Shown here in pieces: positions 26,344 through 35,337 of a stretch of 64,000 nt of DNA. The translations under genes and the position numbers were made by a program. The notes below the pieces were generated by a model. The model was not told the origin of the DNA. It saw only the letters and a program-made list of their open reading frames with translations, and searched no databases. The stretch is from Dongia sedimenti (GTDB taxonomy: Bacteria; Pseudomonadota; Alphaproteobacteria; Dongiales; Dongiaceae): positions 20,667 to 84,666 of the forward strand of contig JAUYVI010000012.1 in the NCBI GenBank assembly GCA_030715195.1, in the 5' to 3' direction. Each line of letters begins with the position of its first letter. Within the stretch, counting starts at the first letter, position 1.

Positions 26344-27315
26344 TCAGCGCTCCTTGATGTAGGGCCTGCCGATGGCCTTGGGCGGGATCGCCTTGCCGAT
26401 GAAGCCGGCGAGCAGGATCACCGTCAGCGCATAGGGCAGGGCCTGGATCAGCTGCACCGGCAGCTCGGTGTTGCCGTAGATCTTCACGCCCTGCAGCAGC
26501 GGGGCACCGGCATCGAGAAAACCGAACAGCAGGCAGGCATACAAGGCCGGCAGCGGCTTCCACTTGCCGAAGATCATGGCGGCCAGCGCGATATAGCCGC
26601 GGCCCGCGGTCATGTCGCGCTGGAAGCCGGCATTCTGCGCGATCGCCAGATAGGCGCCGGCGAAGCCGCACAGGATGCCGCCGAGGACAACGGCGCGATA
26701 GCGCAAGAAGTCGACCGAGATGCCGGCGGTATCGACCACGGCGGGGTTCTCGCCAACCGCGCGCAGCCGAAGGCCGAAGCGGCTGCGGTAAAGCAGCCAG
26801 GCGACGGCCGGCACCAGCAGAAAGGCGATGTAGGTCAAGAGGCTCTGGCCGCTCAGCACCTTCACATAGAGCGGGCCGAGCAGCGGCAGATGGCTGATAT
26901 TGTCGGTGCCGGGGAAGATCACGCCCATGAAGCGCTGCTCGGCCTGCAATTGCGGCGTCTCGCCGCCGCGCTGAAACCAGGCATTGCCGAGCACGACGGT
27001 GAGGCCCGAGACGATGATGTTGATGGCGACGCCCGAGACCACCTGGTCGCCGCGATGGGTGATGCAGGCGAAGCCGTGCAGCAGCGACAGCATGGCCCCG
27101 ACCAGGACCGCGGCGGCGAGCCCGTCCCAGGCCGAGCCGGTCAGCGCGGCGACCACCGCCGCGGCGAAGGCGGCCGCCAGCATCTTGCCCTCGAGCCCGA
27201 TGTCGATGACGCCGGAGCGTTCGGAGATCAGCCCGGCCATGGCGCAGAAGATCAGCGGCGTCGAGACCCGGATGGTGGCGCCGAGGAGATAGAGCACCGT
27301 GGTGAACCACTCCAC
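26344..27315 (-). CDS. Nucleoside ABC transporter permease (second)
   Basis: The 323-residue inner-membrane protein has about eight hydrophobic segments and is of the branched-chain/ribose permease class (RAVGENPAVVDTAGISVDFLRYRAVVLGG, PLPALYACLLFGFLDAG). Such proteins pair with a larger permease in BMP-dependent nucleoside importers (NupC/YufQ type). The start is a GTG with GGAGG upstream, one base after the previous stop. cdd follows without a gap. Confidence 0.87.
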   Translation of the reverse strand: MEWFTTVLYLLGATIRVSTPLIFCAMAGLISERSGVIDIGLEGKMLAAAFAAAVVAALTGSAWDGLAAAVLVGAMLSLLHGFACITHRGDQVVSGVAINIIVSGLTVVLGNAWFQRGGETPQLQAEQRFMGVIFPGTDNISHLPLLGPLYVKVLSGQSLLTYIAFLLVPAVAWLLYRSRFGLRLRAVGENPAVVDTAGISVDFLRYRAVVLGGILCGFAGAYLAIAQNAGFQRDMTAGRGYIALAAMIFGKWKPLPALYACLLFGFLDAGAPLLQGVKIYGNTELPVQLIQALPYALTVILLAGFIGKAIPPKAIGRPYIKER

Positions 27316-27316
27316 C

Positions 27317-28705
27317 TCAGACCTCCCCCGGCTTGCGTTTCGATTTCTTCGGCCCGCGCTTCCGGCGCGGCGCGGCCGGCGGCGGCTCCGCGCCGGGACC
27401 CATGGTCACGATCTCGGCCTCGACGACTTCGAGCACTTCCTCCACCGGCGCCGGCTTTGGCATCGGCGTGGTCTCCAGGGCTTCCGGCTCGGGTGCCGCC
27501 GGCGTGGCGGCGAGCGTCGCGGTCTCCTCGGCCAGGGCGACGGGTGCGTCCGGTGCCGCGGCGGGCGAGACCGGCGCGACCACGGCGGCCGCCTTGGCAT
27601 TTTTTCGCGCCTGATAGAGCTTCCAGAGCTTCTCCAGCAGCGGCCGGTTCACATAAGCGAGCGCGCCGGAGAACAGGATCACCAGACCCTGCATCACCAC
27701 GATCATGTCGCGGGTGATGGTCGGGATCTCGAAGGCGACCTCGGAGCCGCCCTGGAACAGCGCGCCGAACAGCACGCTCGCCAGGATGATGCCGAACGGG
27801 TGATTGCGGCCCATCAGCGCCACCGCGATGCCGGTGAATCCCGCGCCGGCGACGAAGTCGAGGACGATCTGGCGGTGATTGCCCATGATTTCGTTGAAGC
27901 CGAGGAAGCCCGCCAGCGCGCCGGAGATCAGCATCGCCTCGATGGTGACGCGGTTGGGGCTGATGCCGGCATATTGCGCGGCCTTGGGCGCCAGCCCCGC
28001 GGTGCGGAGCTCGTAACCGCCGCGGCTGCGCCAGAGATAGACCCAGACCAGGCCGCAGCAGATCAGCGCCCAGAGGAAGGCAAGGTTGAGCGGAGTCTGC
28101 GGCATCTCGATGCCGATCGCGGTCAGCAGCGCATGCACATAAGGCACACCGGCGCTCGCCTCGAAATCGCGGCTGACCACTTCCATGCTGCCGGGCACCC
28201 GGAACACGTTGACCAGCAGGTAGACCATCAAGGCCGCGGCCAGGAAGTTGAACATGATGGTCGTGATGACGATGTGGCTGCCGCGCTTCGCCTGAAGATA
28301 GGCCGGGACGAAGGCCCAGGCGGCACCGAACACGGCGGAGGCCACGAGCCCCAAGGCCAGCATCGGCCACATCGTCAGGCTGTGATCGAACAGCAGCGCC
28401 ATCAGTCCGGCGCCCAAGCCGCCGATATAGGCCTGGCCCTCGCCGCCGATGTTGAACAGGCCGGCATGGAAGGCGATGGCGACGGCAAGGCCGGTAAAGA
28501 TGAAGTTGGTCGCATAATAGAGCGTGTAGCCGATGCCGTAGAGATCGCCGAACGCCCCGGCCGCCATCGCCCCGATCGCAGCGAACGGGTTCTCGCCGAT
28601 CGCGAGCACGATCAGCCCGGAGACGATCATCGCCATCAGCAAATTGACCAGCGGCAGCCCGAAAATCTCGAGCCAGCGCGGCATGGGGGCCGGTGTCGCG
28701 TTCAT
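27317..28705 (-). CDS. Nucleoside ABC transporter permease with Ala/Pro tail
   Basis: The first about 360 of the 462 residues form a NupB/YufP-type permease with eight to ten membrane segments (GENPFAAIGAMAAGAFGD, YIGGLGAGLMALLF, AGISPNRVTIEAMLISGALAGFLG). The last about 100 residues are an unusual Ala/Pro/Glu-rich linker ending in a basic patch (RRKRGPKKSKRK) that is not part of the family core. Its ATG overlaps the ATPase stop (ATGA). It should import nucleosides together with the shorter permease. Confidence 0.87.
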   Translation of the reverse strand: MNATPAPMPRWLEIFGLPLVNLLMAMIVSGLIVLAIGENPFAAIGAMAAGAFGDLYGIGYTLYYATNFIFTGLAVAIAFHAGLFNIGGEGQAYIGGLGAGLMALLFDHSLTMWPMLALGLVASAVFGAAWAFVPAYLQAKRGSHIVITTIMFNFLAAALMVYLLVNVFRVPGSMEVVSRDFEASAGVPYVHALLTAIGIEMPQTPLNLAFLWALICCGLVWVYLWRSRGGYELRTAGLAPKAAQYAGISPNRVTIEAMLISGALAGFLGFNEIMGNHRQIVLDFVAGAGFTGIAVALMGRNHPFGIILASVLFGALFQGGSEVAFEIPTITRDMIVVMQGLVILFSGALAYVNRPLLEKLWKLYQARKNAKAAAVVAPVSPAAAPDAPVALAEETATLAATPAAPEPEALETTPMPKPAPVEEVLEVVEAEIVTMGPGAEPPPAAPRRKRGPKKSKRKPGEV

Positions 28706-30393
28706 TTCCGCGGCCTGATCTTCATGCCGGGCGGGAGCGCCCCTGGTCTGCCCCCTGGTTTACCACTGCGCGACGAAAGCTCCGGCGCCAGGAGCGGCGG
28801 CAGGCCGGGCGGCGGTGCTTCCGGTCCGTCGGCATGGGCATTCGCCATCCAGAGGCCGAGCTGGCGCTCGTCGGCGCGATCGCCGGTGGTCTCGCCGACG
28901 ATGCGGCCCTGGAACATCACGATGATGCGGTCGGAGAGGGCCAGGATCTCGTCGAGCTCGACCGAGACCAGCAGCACCGCGGTGCCCTCGTCGCGCATGG
29001 CGACGATCTGCCGGTGGATGAACTCGATCGCGCCGATATCGACGCCCCGCGTCGGCTGCCCGACCAGCAGGATCTTCGGCATCCGCGCCATCTCGCGCGC
29101 CAGGATCAGCTTCTGCTGGTTGCCGCCGGAGAACTTGGCCGAGCCGAGATTGGGTTCCTGCGGCCGGACGTCGAAGGCCTCCATCATCTTGCCGCAATCC
29201 CGCGCGGCGGCGGCGGTGTTGATGATCGGGCCGAAGCCATAGGCGCGGTCGCGCTGATAGCCGAGGATCGCGGATTCCCAGGCGGGGAAGCCGGTGACCA
29301 AGCCGAGGCGGTGCCGGTCCTCCGGCACATGGGCGACGCCCAGGCGGCGCATGCGTTTGGGCGAGCACGGCTTATCGGCGGTCACATCGCGGCCGAGCAT
29401 GTGCATCACGCCGGTGGTCGGCGGCCGGATGCCGGAGAGCACCTCGAGGAGCTCGCTCTGTCCGTTGCCGGAGACCCCGGCGACACCGAGGATCTCGCCG
29501 GCGCGGATCGAAAAGTTGATGTCGTCGAGCCGCTTCACCCCGAACGCGTCGGTGAGGCCGAGATGCGCGACGCCGAGCGCCACCTCGCCTGGCCTGGCGC
29601 GGGCGCGATCCGGGGCCATCCGCACCTTGCGGCCGACCATCAGCACCGCCAGCTCCTCGCGGTCGGTCTCGGCGGTCTTGCGTTCGGCGACGACCGCGCC
29701 GTGGCGCATCACCGTGACCGTGTCGGTGATCGCCATGATCTCGCGCAGCTTGTGGGTGATCAGGATGACGGTGACACCGCGCTCTTTCAGCGCTTTGAGG
29801 ATCTGGAAGAGCTGGTCGGTCTCCTGCGGCGTCAAGACGCCGGTCGGCTCGTCGAGGATCAGGATCTCACAATTGCGGTAAAGCGCCTTCAGGATCTCGA
29901 CCCGCTGCTGCTCGCCGACGGGAAGATCGCCGATCACGGCGTCGGGATCGACCGAGAGGCCGTAATCGCGCTCCAGGCGCTGCATCTCGGCACGGGCCTT
30001 CTTGATGCCGCCCTGGATCAGCATCCCGCTCTCGGCGCCGAGCATCACGTTCTCGATCACCGAGAACGTGTCCACCAGCATGAAGTGCTGATGCACCATG
30101 CCGATCCCGGCGGCAATCGCGTCCTTGGAGCTGCGGATCCGCACCGGCCTGCCGTTGACCCGGATGGCACCCCGATCGGCCTCGTAGAAGCCGTAGAGGA
30201 TGCTCATCAGGGTGGATTTTCCGGCCCCGTTCTCGCCGACGATGCCGTGGATCGTGCCCTTGGCGATCCTGATCGAGACGTCGCGGTTGGCATGCACCGC
30301 GCCAAAGCTCTTGTCGATGTCGATGAGCTCGACCGCCGGAGCGGGTTCGCCGCCGGCGGTTTCTGTCGAGGTTGAGGGGGCTGGGGCGGTCAC
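28702..30393 (-). CDS. Nucleoside ABC transporter ATPase, two fused domains
   Basis: This is a 563-residue tandem ATPase of the ribose/BMP class. Domain 1 has Walker A GENGAGKST and Walker B ILILDEPTGVLTP with a variant signature LPVGEQQRVEI; domain 2 has the degenerate Walker A GVSGNGQSE and signature FSGGNQQKL. That asymmetry is normal for these importers. A Pro-rich, basic C-terminal tail of about 45 residues is extra. The start is GTG 30393. The gene lies behind a terminator-like hairpin downstream of the binding protein. Confidence 0.9.
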   Translation of the reverse strand: MTAPAPSTSTETAGGEPAPAVELIDIDKSFGAVHANRDVSIRIAKGTIHGIVGENGAGKSTLMSILYGFYEADRGAIRVNGRPVRIRSSKDAIAAGIGMVHQHFMLVDTFSVIENVMLGAESGMLIQGGIKKARAEMQRLERDYGLSVDPDAVIGDLPVGEQQRVEILKALYRNCEILILDEPTGVLTPQETDQLFQILKALKERGVTVILITHKLREIMAITDTVTVMRHGAVVAERKTAETDREELAVLMVGRKVRMAPDRARARPGEVALGVAHLGLTDAFGVKRLDDINFSIRAGEILGVAGVSGNGQSELLEVLSGIRPPTTGVMHMLGRDVTADKPCSPKRMRRLGVAHVPEDRHRLGLVTGFPAWESAILGYQRDRAYGFGPIINTAAAARDCGKMMEAFDVRPQEPNLGSAKFSGGNQQKLILAREMARMPKILLVGQPTRGVDIGAIEFIHRQIVAMRDEGTAVLLVSVELDEILALSDRIIVMFQGRIVGETTGDRADERQLGLWMANAHADGPEAPPPGLPPLLAPELSSRSGKPGGRPGALPPGMKIRPRK

Positions 30394-30405
30394 GAAGGGG
30401 TTCTG

Positions 30406-30445
30406 AAATAAATCACGGCCCGGAAGCGTTCTTCCGGGCCGTGAA
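30406..30445 (-). terminator. Terminator-like hairpin between binding protein and ATPase
   Basis: Bases 30414-30443 form a perfect 12-bp stem (CACGGCCCGGAA and complement) with a 6-base loop. On the minus strand it is followed by ATTTATTTC. It probably lets most transcripts end after the binding-protein gene, as in the other importer operon at 10901. Confidence 0.7.
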
Positions 30446-30455
30446 GCATCTCCGC

Positions 30456-31436
30456 TCAGCTGGCCGGGCAGGCGTTGTCGGCCACGTAGTCGTGGACCTG
30501 GATCTTGCCCGAGATGATATCGGCCTTGGCGGCTTCGACCTTGGCCTTCATCGCGTCGGTGACCAGCGGCTTGTTGTTGTCATCCAGCGCCCAGTCGACC
30601 CCGGCCTCCTTGAGGCCGAGCTCGGTGACGCCGCCCTTCCAGCCGGTGACCGAGCCGTGCACGGCGATATCGACCCGCTTCATCATCGAGGTCAGCATGG
30701 TGCCGGGGTGCAGGTAGTTCTGGTTGGAATCGACGCCGATCGCCAGCTTGCCGCTGTCCTTGGCGGCCTGATAGACGCCGAGGCTGGTGGCGCCCGCCGC
30801 GGCGAACACCACGTCGGCGCCCTGGTCGAACTGCGATTTTGCCAGCTCACCGCCCTTGGTCGGGTCGTTCCAGGCGGCACCCGTGGTGCCGGTCATGTTC
30901 TGGAACACGGTCGCGTCCTTCTTCTCGTACTTCACGCCCTGCTCGTAGCCGCATTCAAAGCGCCGGATCAGCGGGATGTCCATGCCGCCGACGAAGCCGA
31001 CCTTGCCGGTCTTCGAAGCCATCGCCGCGAGCACGCCGACCAGGAACGAGCCTTCATGCTCCTTGAACACGATCGACTGCACGTTCGGCAGGTCGACCAC
31101 GGAATCGATGATCACGAAATGCGTGTTCGGGAACTCCTTGGCGACCTTCTCGAGCGCGGTGCCCTGCGCGAAGCCGACGGTCACGATCGGGTCGGCGCCC
31201 TTCTGGGCGAAGCGGCGGATCGCCTGCTCGCGCTGGGCGTCGGTCTGCACCTCGAACTCGAGATACGACTTGCCGCTTTCCTTCTTGTATTGCTCCATGC
31301 CGTTGAAGGCGGATTCGTTGAAGCCCTTGTCGAACTTGCCGCCGGAATCGTAGACCACCGCGGGTTCGGCGAGGGCGATACCGGCGGAAAAAACGAGCAC
31401 GGCCGCCGCACCGGCGGCGCGAGTCATGAACGTCAT
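30456..31436 (-). CDS. BMP-family nucleoside-binding protein
   Basis: This 326-residue periplasmic protein of the basic membrane protein (PnrA-like) family binds purine or pyrimidine nucleosides for the adjacent importer. It has a signal peptide ending AGIALA without a lipobox Cys, then VVYDSGGKFDKGFNESAFNG, the family N-terminus, and later VGFVGGMDIPLIRRFECGYEQG and VFAAAGATSLGVYQAA. AGGAGG precedes the ATG. It is the first gene of the importer operon, and cdd and the phosphorylase downstream support nucleosides as the cargo. Confidence 0.9.
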   Translation of the reverse strand: MTFMTRAAGAAAVLVFSAGIALAEPAVVYDSGGKFDKGFNESAFNGMEQYKKESGKSYLEFEVQTDAQREQAIRRFAQKGADPIVTVGFAQGTALEKVAKEFPNTHFVIIDSVVDLPNVQSIVFKEHEGSFLVGVLAAMASKTGKVGFVGGMDIPLIRRFECGYEQGVKYEKKDATVFQNMTGTTGAAWNDPTKGGELAKSQFDQGADVVFAAAGATSLGVYQAAKDSGKLAIGVDSNQNYLHPGTMLTSMMKRVDIAVHGSVTGWKGGVTELGLKEAGVDWALDDNNKPLVTDAMKAKVEAAKADIISGKIQVHDYVADNACPAS

Positions 31437-31572
31437 CGGAAGCCTCCTTGTTGGCCGGTGCGTTCACGGGAAAGTGGCGCACCGACTCGTTTCGTTGGCC
31501 AAATCTGGCCTGAACAGCACGGCCGAATCAATCGCGTTTTGATTTATTTCAAGCCTTTGGAGCGATTCCGTC

Positions 31573-33705
31573 CTAGCTTTTCACCGCGCCGGCCAAGGCG
31601 TCCCGCCCGCCGTGGTTGTCAAGATAGTTAATCAACGCCGCCACCACCCGGCGGTCGAATGCCTTGCCGACGCCCTTCATCAAGGCCTCGATCGCCTGGT
31701 CGATCGACAGCGCCTGGCGGAAGGCGCGGTCGCTGATCATGCCGATGAAGGCATTGGCGACCGCGATGACCCGGGCGGTGACGACGATCTCGTCGCCCTT
31801 CAGCGGCGGGTTGCCCGTGCCGTCATAATTCGCCTGGGCCTGCTGCAAGGTTTCCACCACCGGCCCGTCGAACTCGATGCCCCGGATCAGCTGGGCGCTG
31901 GTCATGATGCTGTTGCGGATCATGCCGCGCTCTTCGTCGGTCAGGCCCTCGGTCTTGGCCAGCACCGATTCCGGGATCAGGATCTTGCCGAGGTTCAAGA
32001 GGTTGCCGGCGATCTCGGCGGTCTCGATCTCGACGTCGCTCAAGTTCATCTCCTTGGCGACGGCGCGGGCGACGTGCGCGACACGCGCCGAGTGCTGGGC
32101 GGCGAACGGATCGCGCTTGTCCACCACATCGACCAGCGTCTTCACCAGCTGGTTGAGGTTGCGGACCCGGCGTTCGCGCTCGTTGACGAAATCGGTGATG
32201 TCGTCCTCGACCGACAGCACGCCGGAAACGCCGCCGGCGGTGCCTTTCAGCGGGATGTGCTCGGATTCGATCATCTTCTGCTTGCCGCCGATTTCCACCG
32301 GTCCGTATTCGGTGACGGTGCGGTTCTCCTCCATCGCCTGGTGATTCAAGCGGATGACGCGCTTGGCCGCGGCCGGGCCGAGCACGTTGGCGATCGGCTT
32401 GCCGATCATTTCGCCGGCCGCGATGCCGGCATCCTTCGCCGCCTGGCGGTTGGCGAAGCGATATTTGTCGTCCTTGTCCAGGATGAAGATGCTGGTCGGC
32501 TGGCTGTCGGTGACCAGCTGCAGCAGGTTGCTCTGCTCCTGGTACTTCTGGGCCATCTGGTTGAACTGATAGGCGGCCTGCGAGGCGCGGCGCGACGAGC
32601 CGTAATACCAGACCGCAGCGATGATCACGGCGATCAGGCCGACCGTCAGGAACAGCACCGCGGTCAAGGTCCGGAACCGCGCTTCCGCGGGCCCCAGCGC
32701 TTCCTCGTAGCTGACCGTATAGACCAGCACCCAGGGCACCGCCGAAAGCGCGCGCGAGGCCACCAGCACCGGCGTCCCCTGGTGGTCCTTCTTGTCGGTG
32801 GCGAAGCTGCCGGGATTCTGTGCCCCGAACACGACGTCGCGGTCGGTCGCGTCGATGCCGACCGGCGAGGTCAGCGGCTGGATCTGCGCCTCGCGGATCG
32901 GCGAGAGATAGATGAGCTTGTTGTCCTTCAGCTGCACCAGCACCGAACGGCCGCTTTGCGTGGTCTCGCCCGGCTGCAGCAACCGGCTGTAGAGCTCGTC
33001 CGCGACCTGCTTCACGCCCACGACCCGGCCGACCTGCTCGGTGCCGGATCCTTCCGATCGCGGCGCGAGGATCGGCACGACGAAGCGCAGCGAGGGCACG
33101 TTCTTGTCGTTGAGAAAGAGATCGCTGACCGCCCGCTGTCCGGGCGCGACCGCCGAGGCGAAGGCCTTGAGATCGCCGTCATAGGCCGGCGCATTGGGCG
33201 AGGCGGCAAGAACGGTACCCTTCTCGTCGATGATCAGGAGACCGGCGAGGGCCGGCTGCGTCTCATTGACGTCGACATTGGCCTGGGTCTTCAGGGTGAA
33301 GCCGGCGCGGTCGGCGGTGACGGTGATGATGTTGCGCAGGTATTCCTTCAAGCCCTCGATCTGGTCGACCTGGGTCGGGTCCGCGGAGAGCTCGGCGATC
33401 TGCTGCAGATAGACCTGCACCGCCTGGTTGCCGGCGATGCCCTGCAGGTCGGCGTATTGGTCGTCGAACCAGCGGTTGACGTCGGCAGCGCGGCTGTCGG
33501 CGACGATGCCCATCCGGGTCCGCCACTCGGTCTTGGCCTGGTCGCGCTCGTTCTCGACGAACAGGCTGACCAGAATCATGCCGATGACGGCAATCAGGAC
33601 AAGGATGGCAAGCGGGAACCAGATCTTCCAGTCGAGCCGCGGCTTCGCGGTCTCCTCGACGATGGAAAACCGGGGTTCCGGCGCAGGCGTCGTGTCGCTG
33701 GGCAA
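31573..33705 (-). CDS. Membrane sensor: Cache, PAS and degenerate HD-GYP domain
   Basis: This is a 710-residue protein. A membrane helix (about 27-49), a roughly 290-residue periplasmic Cache-like domain, a second helix (about 348-370), a PAS domain (about 390-510) and a C-terminal HD-GYP-like domain (about 515-700) can be read. The HD-GYP domain keeps the fold and H538, but the HD dyad is Leu570-Asn571, the HHE motif is Ala-Gln-Ala (623-625), and GYP is GNP (631-633); the later Asp is Asn651. It cannot bind metal normally and is probably a receptor or scaffold, not a c-di-GMP phosphodiesterase. The start is TTG 33705, preceded by GAGGGAGAGG. It is divergent from two LapG-like proteases. Confidence 0.8.
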   Translation of the reverse strand: MPSDTTPAPEPRFSIVEETAKPRLDWKIWFPLAILVLIAVIGMILVSLFVENERDQAKTEWRTRMGIVADSRAADVNRWFDDQYADLQGIAGNQAVQVYLQQIAELSADPTQVDQIEGLKEYLRNIITVTADRAGFTLKTQANVDVNETQPALAGLLIIDEKGTVLAASPNAPAYDGDLKAFASAVAPGQRAVSDLFLNDKNVPSLRFVVPILAPRSEGSGTEQVGRVVGVKQVADELYSRLLQPGETTQSGRSVLVQLKDNKLIYLSPIREAQIQPLTSPVGIDATDRDVVFGAQNPGSFATDKKDHQGTPVLVASRALSAVPWVLVYTVSYEEALGPAEARFRTLTAVLFLTVGLIAVIIAAVWYYGSSRRASQAAYQFNQMAQKYQEQSNLLQLVTDSQPTSIFILDKDDKYRFANRQAAKDAGIAAGEMIGKPIANVLGPAAAKRVIRLNHQAMEENRTVTEYGPVEIGGKQKMIESEHIPLKGTAGGVSGVLSVEDDITDFVNERERRVRNLNQLVKTLVDVVDKRDPFAAQHSARVAHVARAVAKEMNLSDVEIETAEIAGNLLNLGKILIPESVLAKTEGLTDEERGMIRNSIMTSAQLIRGIEFDGPVVETLQQAQANYDGTGNPPLKGDEIVVTARVIAVANAFIGMISDRAFRQALSIDQAIEALMKGVGKAFDRRVVAALINYLDNHGGRDALAGAVKS

Positions 33706-33989
33706 GGCCCTCTCCCTCGATGATCGGCGCAATGACAATAGGCACGGTGGCGGGGTGGTGTTGCGCGGCGCGCCCGAACCACCGCCCCCGCAGCGGCCCG
33801 GTTAACCATGTCTGACAGCCGGGCGACCCTAGCACAAAGCCCGGCGGGTCAAAAGCGAGCCCCAAGCGGTGCTCACACTTTTGTACGCGGTAATGGGGTC
33901 GACGGCGGCGGCGGCGGCGCTTAACATTTCGACCGGAATCGGGGCCGGTCGAGGCAGCGGCAACCGTATGATGAGGGGAAGTCACCACC

Positions 33990-34673
33990 ATGTCCGGCCC
34001 GGCCGGCTGCTGTCGAGGGAGTTTGCCACGGCTGCTGGCCGGCGCGCTGATCGCCGCGCTTGCCCTGCTGCATGCGCCGGGCGCGGAGGCGCGCTCCTAT
34101 CCCAACATCTTCGGCTCGAAGGAGATCGCCTCCCAGAACTGGGGCGTGAAAACCAGTGCCATCGCCAACTGGCGGGCCATGCTGCAGCGCTGGGCCAACG
34201 GCGCGCCCTGCGAGAGCAACACCTGCACCTCGAAAGGCTGGGATGCGCTGGTCGCCAAGGTGAAGGCGGCGGGCGATCCGATGGCGCAGATCAAGGTCGC
34301 CAACCAGTTGATGAACGATCCGGCGCAGCATCCCTATATCGAGGACATCAACAACTGGGGCAAGACCGAATACTGGGCGACCGCCTTCCAGTTCCTGCGC
34401 AAGAGCGGCGACTGCGAGGATTTCTCGATCGCCAAGTACATGCTGCTGAAAGCGGCCGGCATGCCGGTCGAGAACATGCGCGTCGTCGCGGTCCGGATCC
34501 GCAGCCTCGGCGGCATCGGCCATGCGATCCTGGTGGTCTATCAGGGCGACAAGGCGCTGGTGCTGGACAACCGCGTGGCGCCGGTGATGGACGAGAAGCT
34601 GGTCCGCAGCGAGTTCCAGCCGGCGCTCTCGGTCAACGAAAACTCCTGGTGGGTCCACCTGCCCGGAAAGTGA
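33990..34673 (+). CDS. LapG-like periplasmic transglutaminase-type cysteine protease
   Basis: The 227-residue protein has a signal peptide (LLAGALIAALALLHAPGAEA) and the peptidase C93/BTLCP fold. The catalytic triad is visible: C142 in SGDCEDFSIAKY, H178 in GGIGHAILVV and D193 in VLDNR. D141 and E143 flanking the Cys match the calcium-binding residues of LapG. LapG cleaves surface adhesins when c-di-GMP is low. GAGGGGAA precedes the ATG. A close paralogue follows 8 bp downstream. No large adhesin is in the window, so the substrate is unknown. Confidence 0.85.
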   Translation: MSGPAGCCRGSLPRLLAGALIAALALLHAPGAEARSYPNIFGSKEIASQNWGVKTSAIANWRAMLQRWANGAPCESNTCTSKGWDALVAKVKAAGDPMAQIKVANQLMNDPAQHPYIEDINNWGKTEYWATAFQFLRKSGDCEDFSIAKYMLLKAAGMPVENMRVVAVRIRSLGGIGHAILVVYQGDKALVLDNRVAPVMDEKLVRSEFQPALSVNENSWWVHLPGK

Positions 34674-34681
34674 GCCTTCGC

Positions 34682-35326
34682 ATGCCGATCTGCCGCTGGT
34701 TCATCTGGATGATCGCTGCCGCCGTCCTCGCCTCCGGTGGCGCGGCGGAAGCCAAGAGCTATCCGCCGCTGTTCGGCACCAAGGAGATCGGCTCGGCCAA
34801 TTGGAACTTCAAGAAGGGTGTCGTTCCGGAGTGGCGCGGGATGCTCGGCCGGTGGAAGAGCGGCGCGCCCTGCGAGAGCAAGATCTGCACGTCCAAGAAT
34901 TGGGCCGCGCTGGTTTCCCAAGTGAAGGGCGCCGGCGATCCGATGGCCCAGATCAAGGCCGCCAATGCCCTGATGAACAAGAACCCCTATATCGAGGACC
35001 AGAACAACTGGGGCAAGACCGAGTTCTGGGCGACCAGCTACGAGTACCTGAAGAAGAGCGGCGACTGCGAGGATTACTCGATCGCCAAATACATGCTGCT
35101 GAAGGAAGCCGGCATCCCGATCGAGAACATGCGCATCTTCTCGGTGCGCGTGCGCAGCCTCGGCGGGATCGGCCATGCGATCCTGGTGGTCTACCAGGGC
35201 AACAAGGCCTGGGTGCTCGACAACCGCACCCCCTCGGTTATGGATGCCAGCTTGATCAAGCTCGAGTTCCAGCCGGTGATGTCGCTGAACGAGAATCAGT
35301 GGTGGTATCACCTGCCGGGGAAGTGA
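34682..35326 (+). CDS. Second LapG-like periplasmic cysteine protease (tandem paralogue)
   Basis: This 214-residue exported protein is closely similar to the preceding one along its whole mature length. The triad is intact (C129 in SGDCEDYSIAKY, H165, D180), as are D128 and E130 for calcium. The signal peptide is WMIAAAVLASGGAAEA. A GTG at 34670 overlapping the upstream stop is an alternative start that would couple translation. Retention of full active sites in both copies suggests distinct substrates or heteromer use and not decay. Confidence 0.84.
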   Translation: MPICRWFIWMIAAAVLASGGAAEAKSYPPLFGTKEIGSANWNFKKGVVPEWRGMLGRWKSGAPCESKICTSKNWAALVSQVKGAGDPMAQIKAANALMNKNPYIEDQNNWGKTEFWATSYEYLKKSGDCEDYSIAKYMLLKEAGIPIENMRIFSVRVRSLGGIGHAILVVYQGNKAWVLDNRTPSVMDASLIKLEFQPVMSLNENQWWYHLPGK

Positions 35327-35337
35327 TCTCATAAAGA

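Noticed and set aside
31612..33723. 703-residue open frame on the plus strand opposite the Cache-PAS gene
   Set aside because: Low-complexity sequence without motifs; the minus-strand gene has clear domains.
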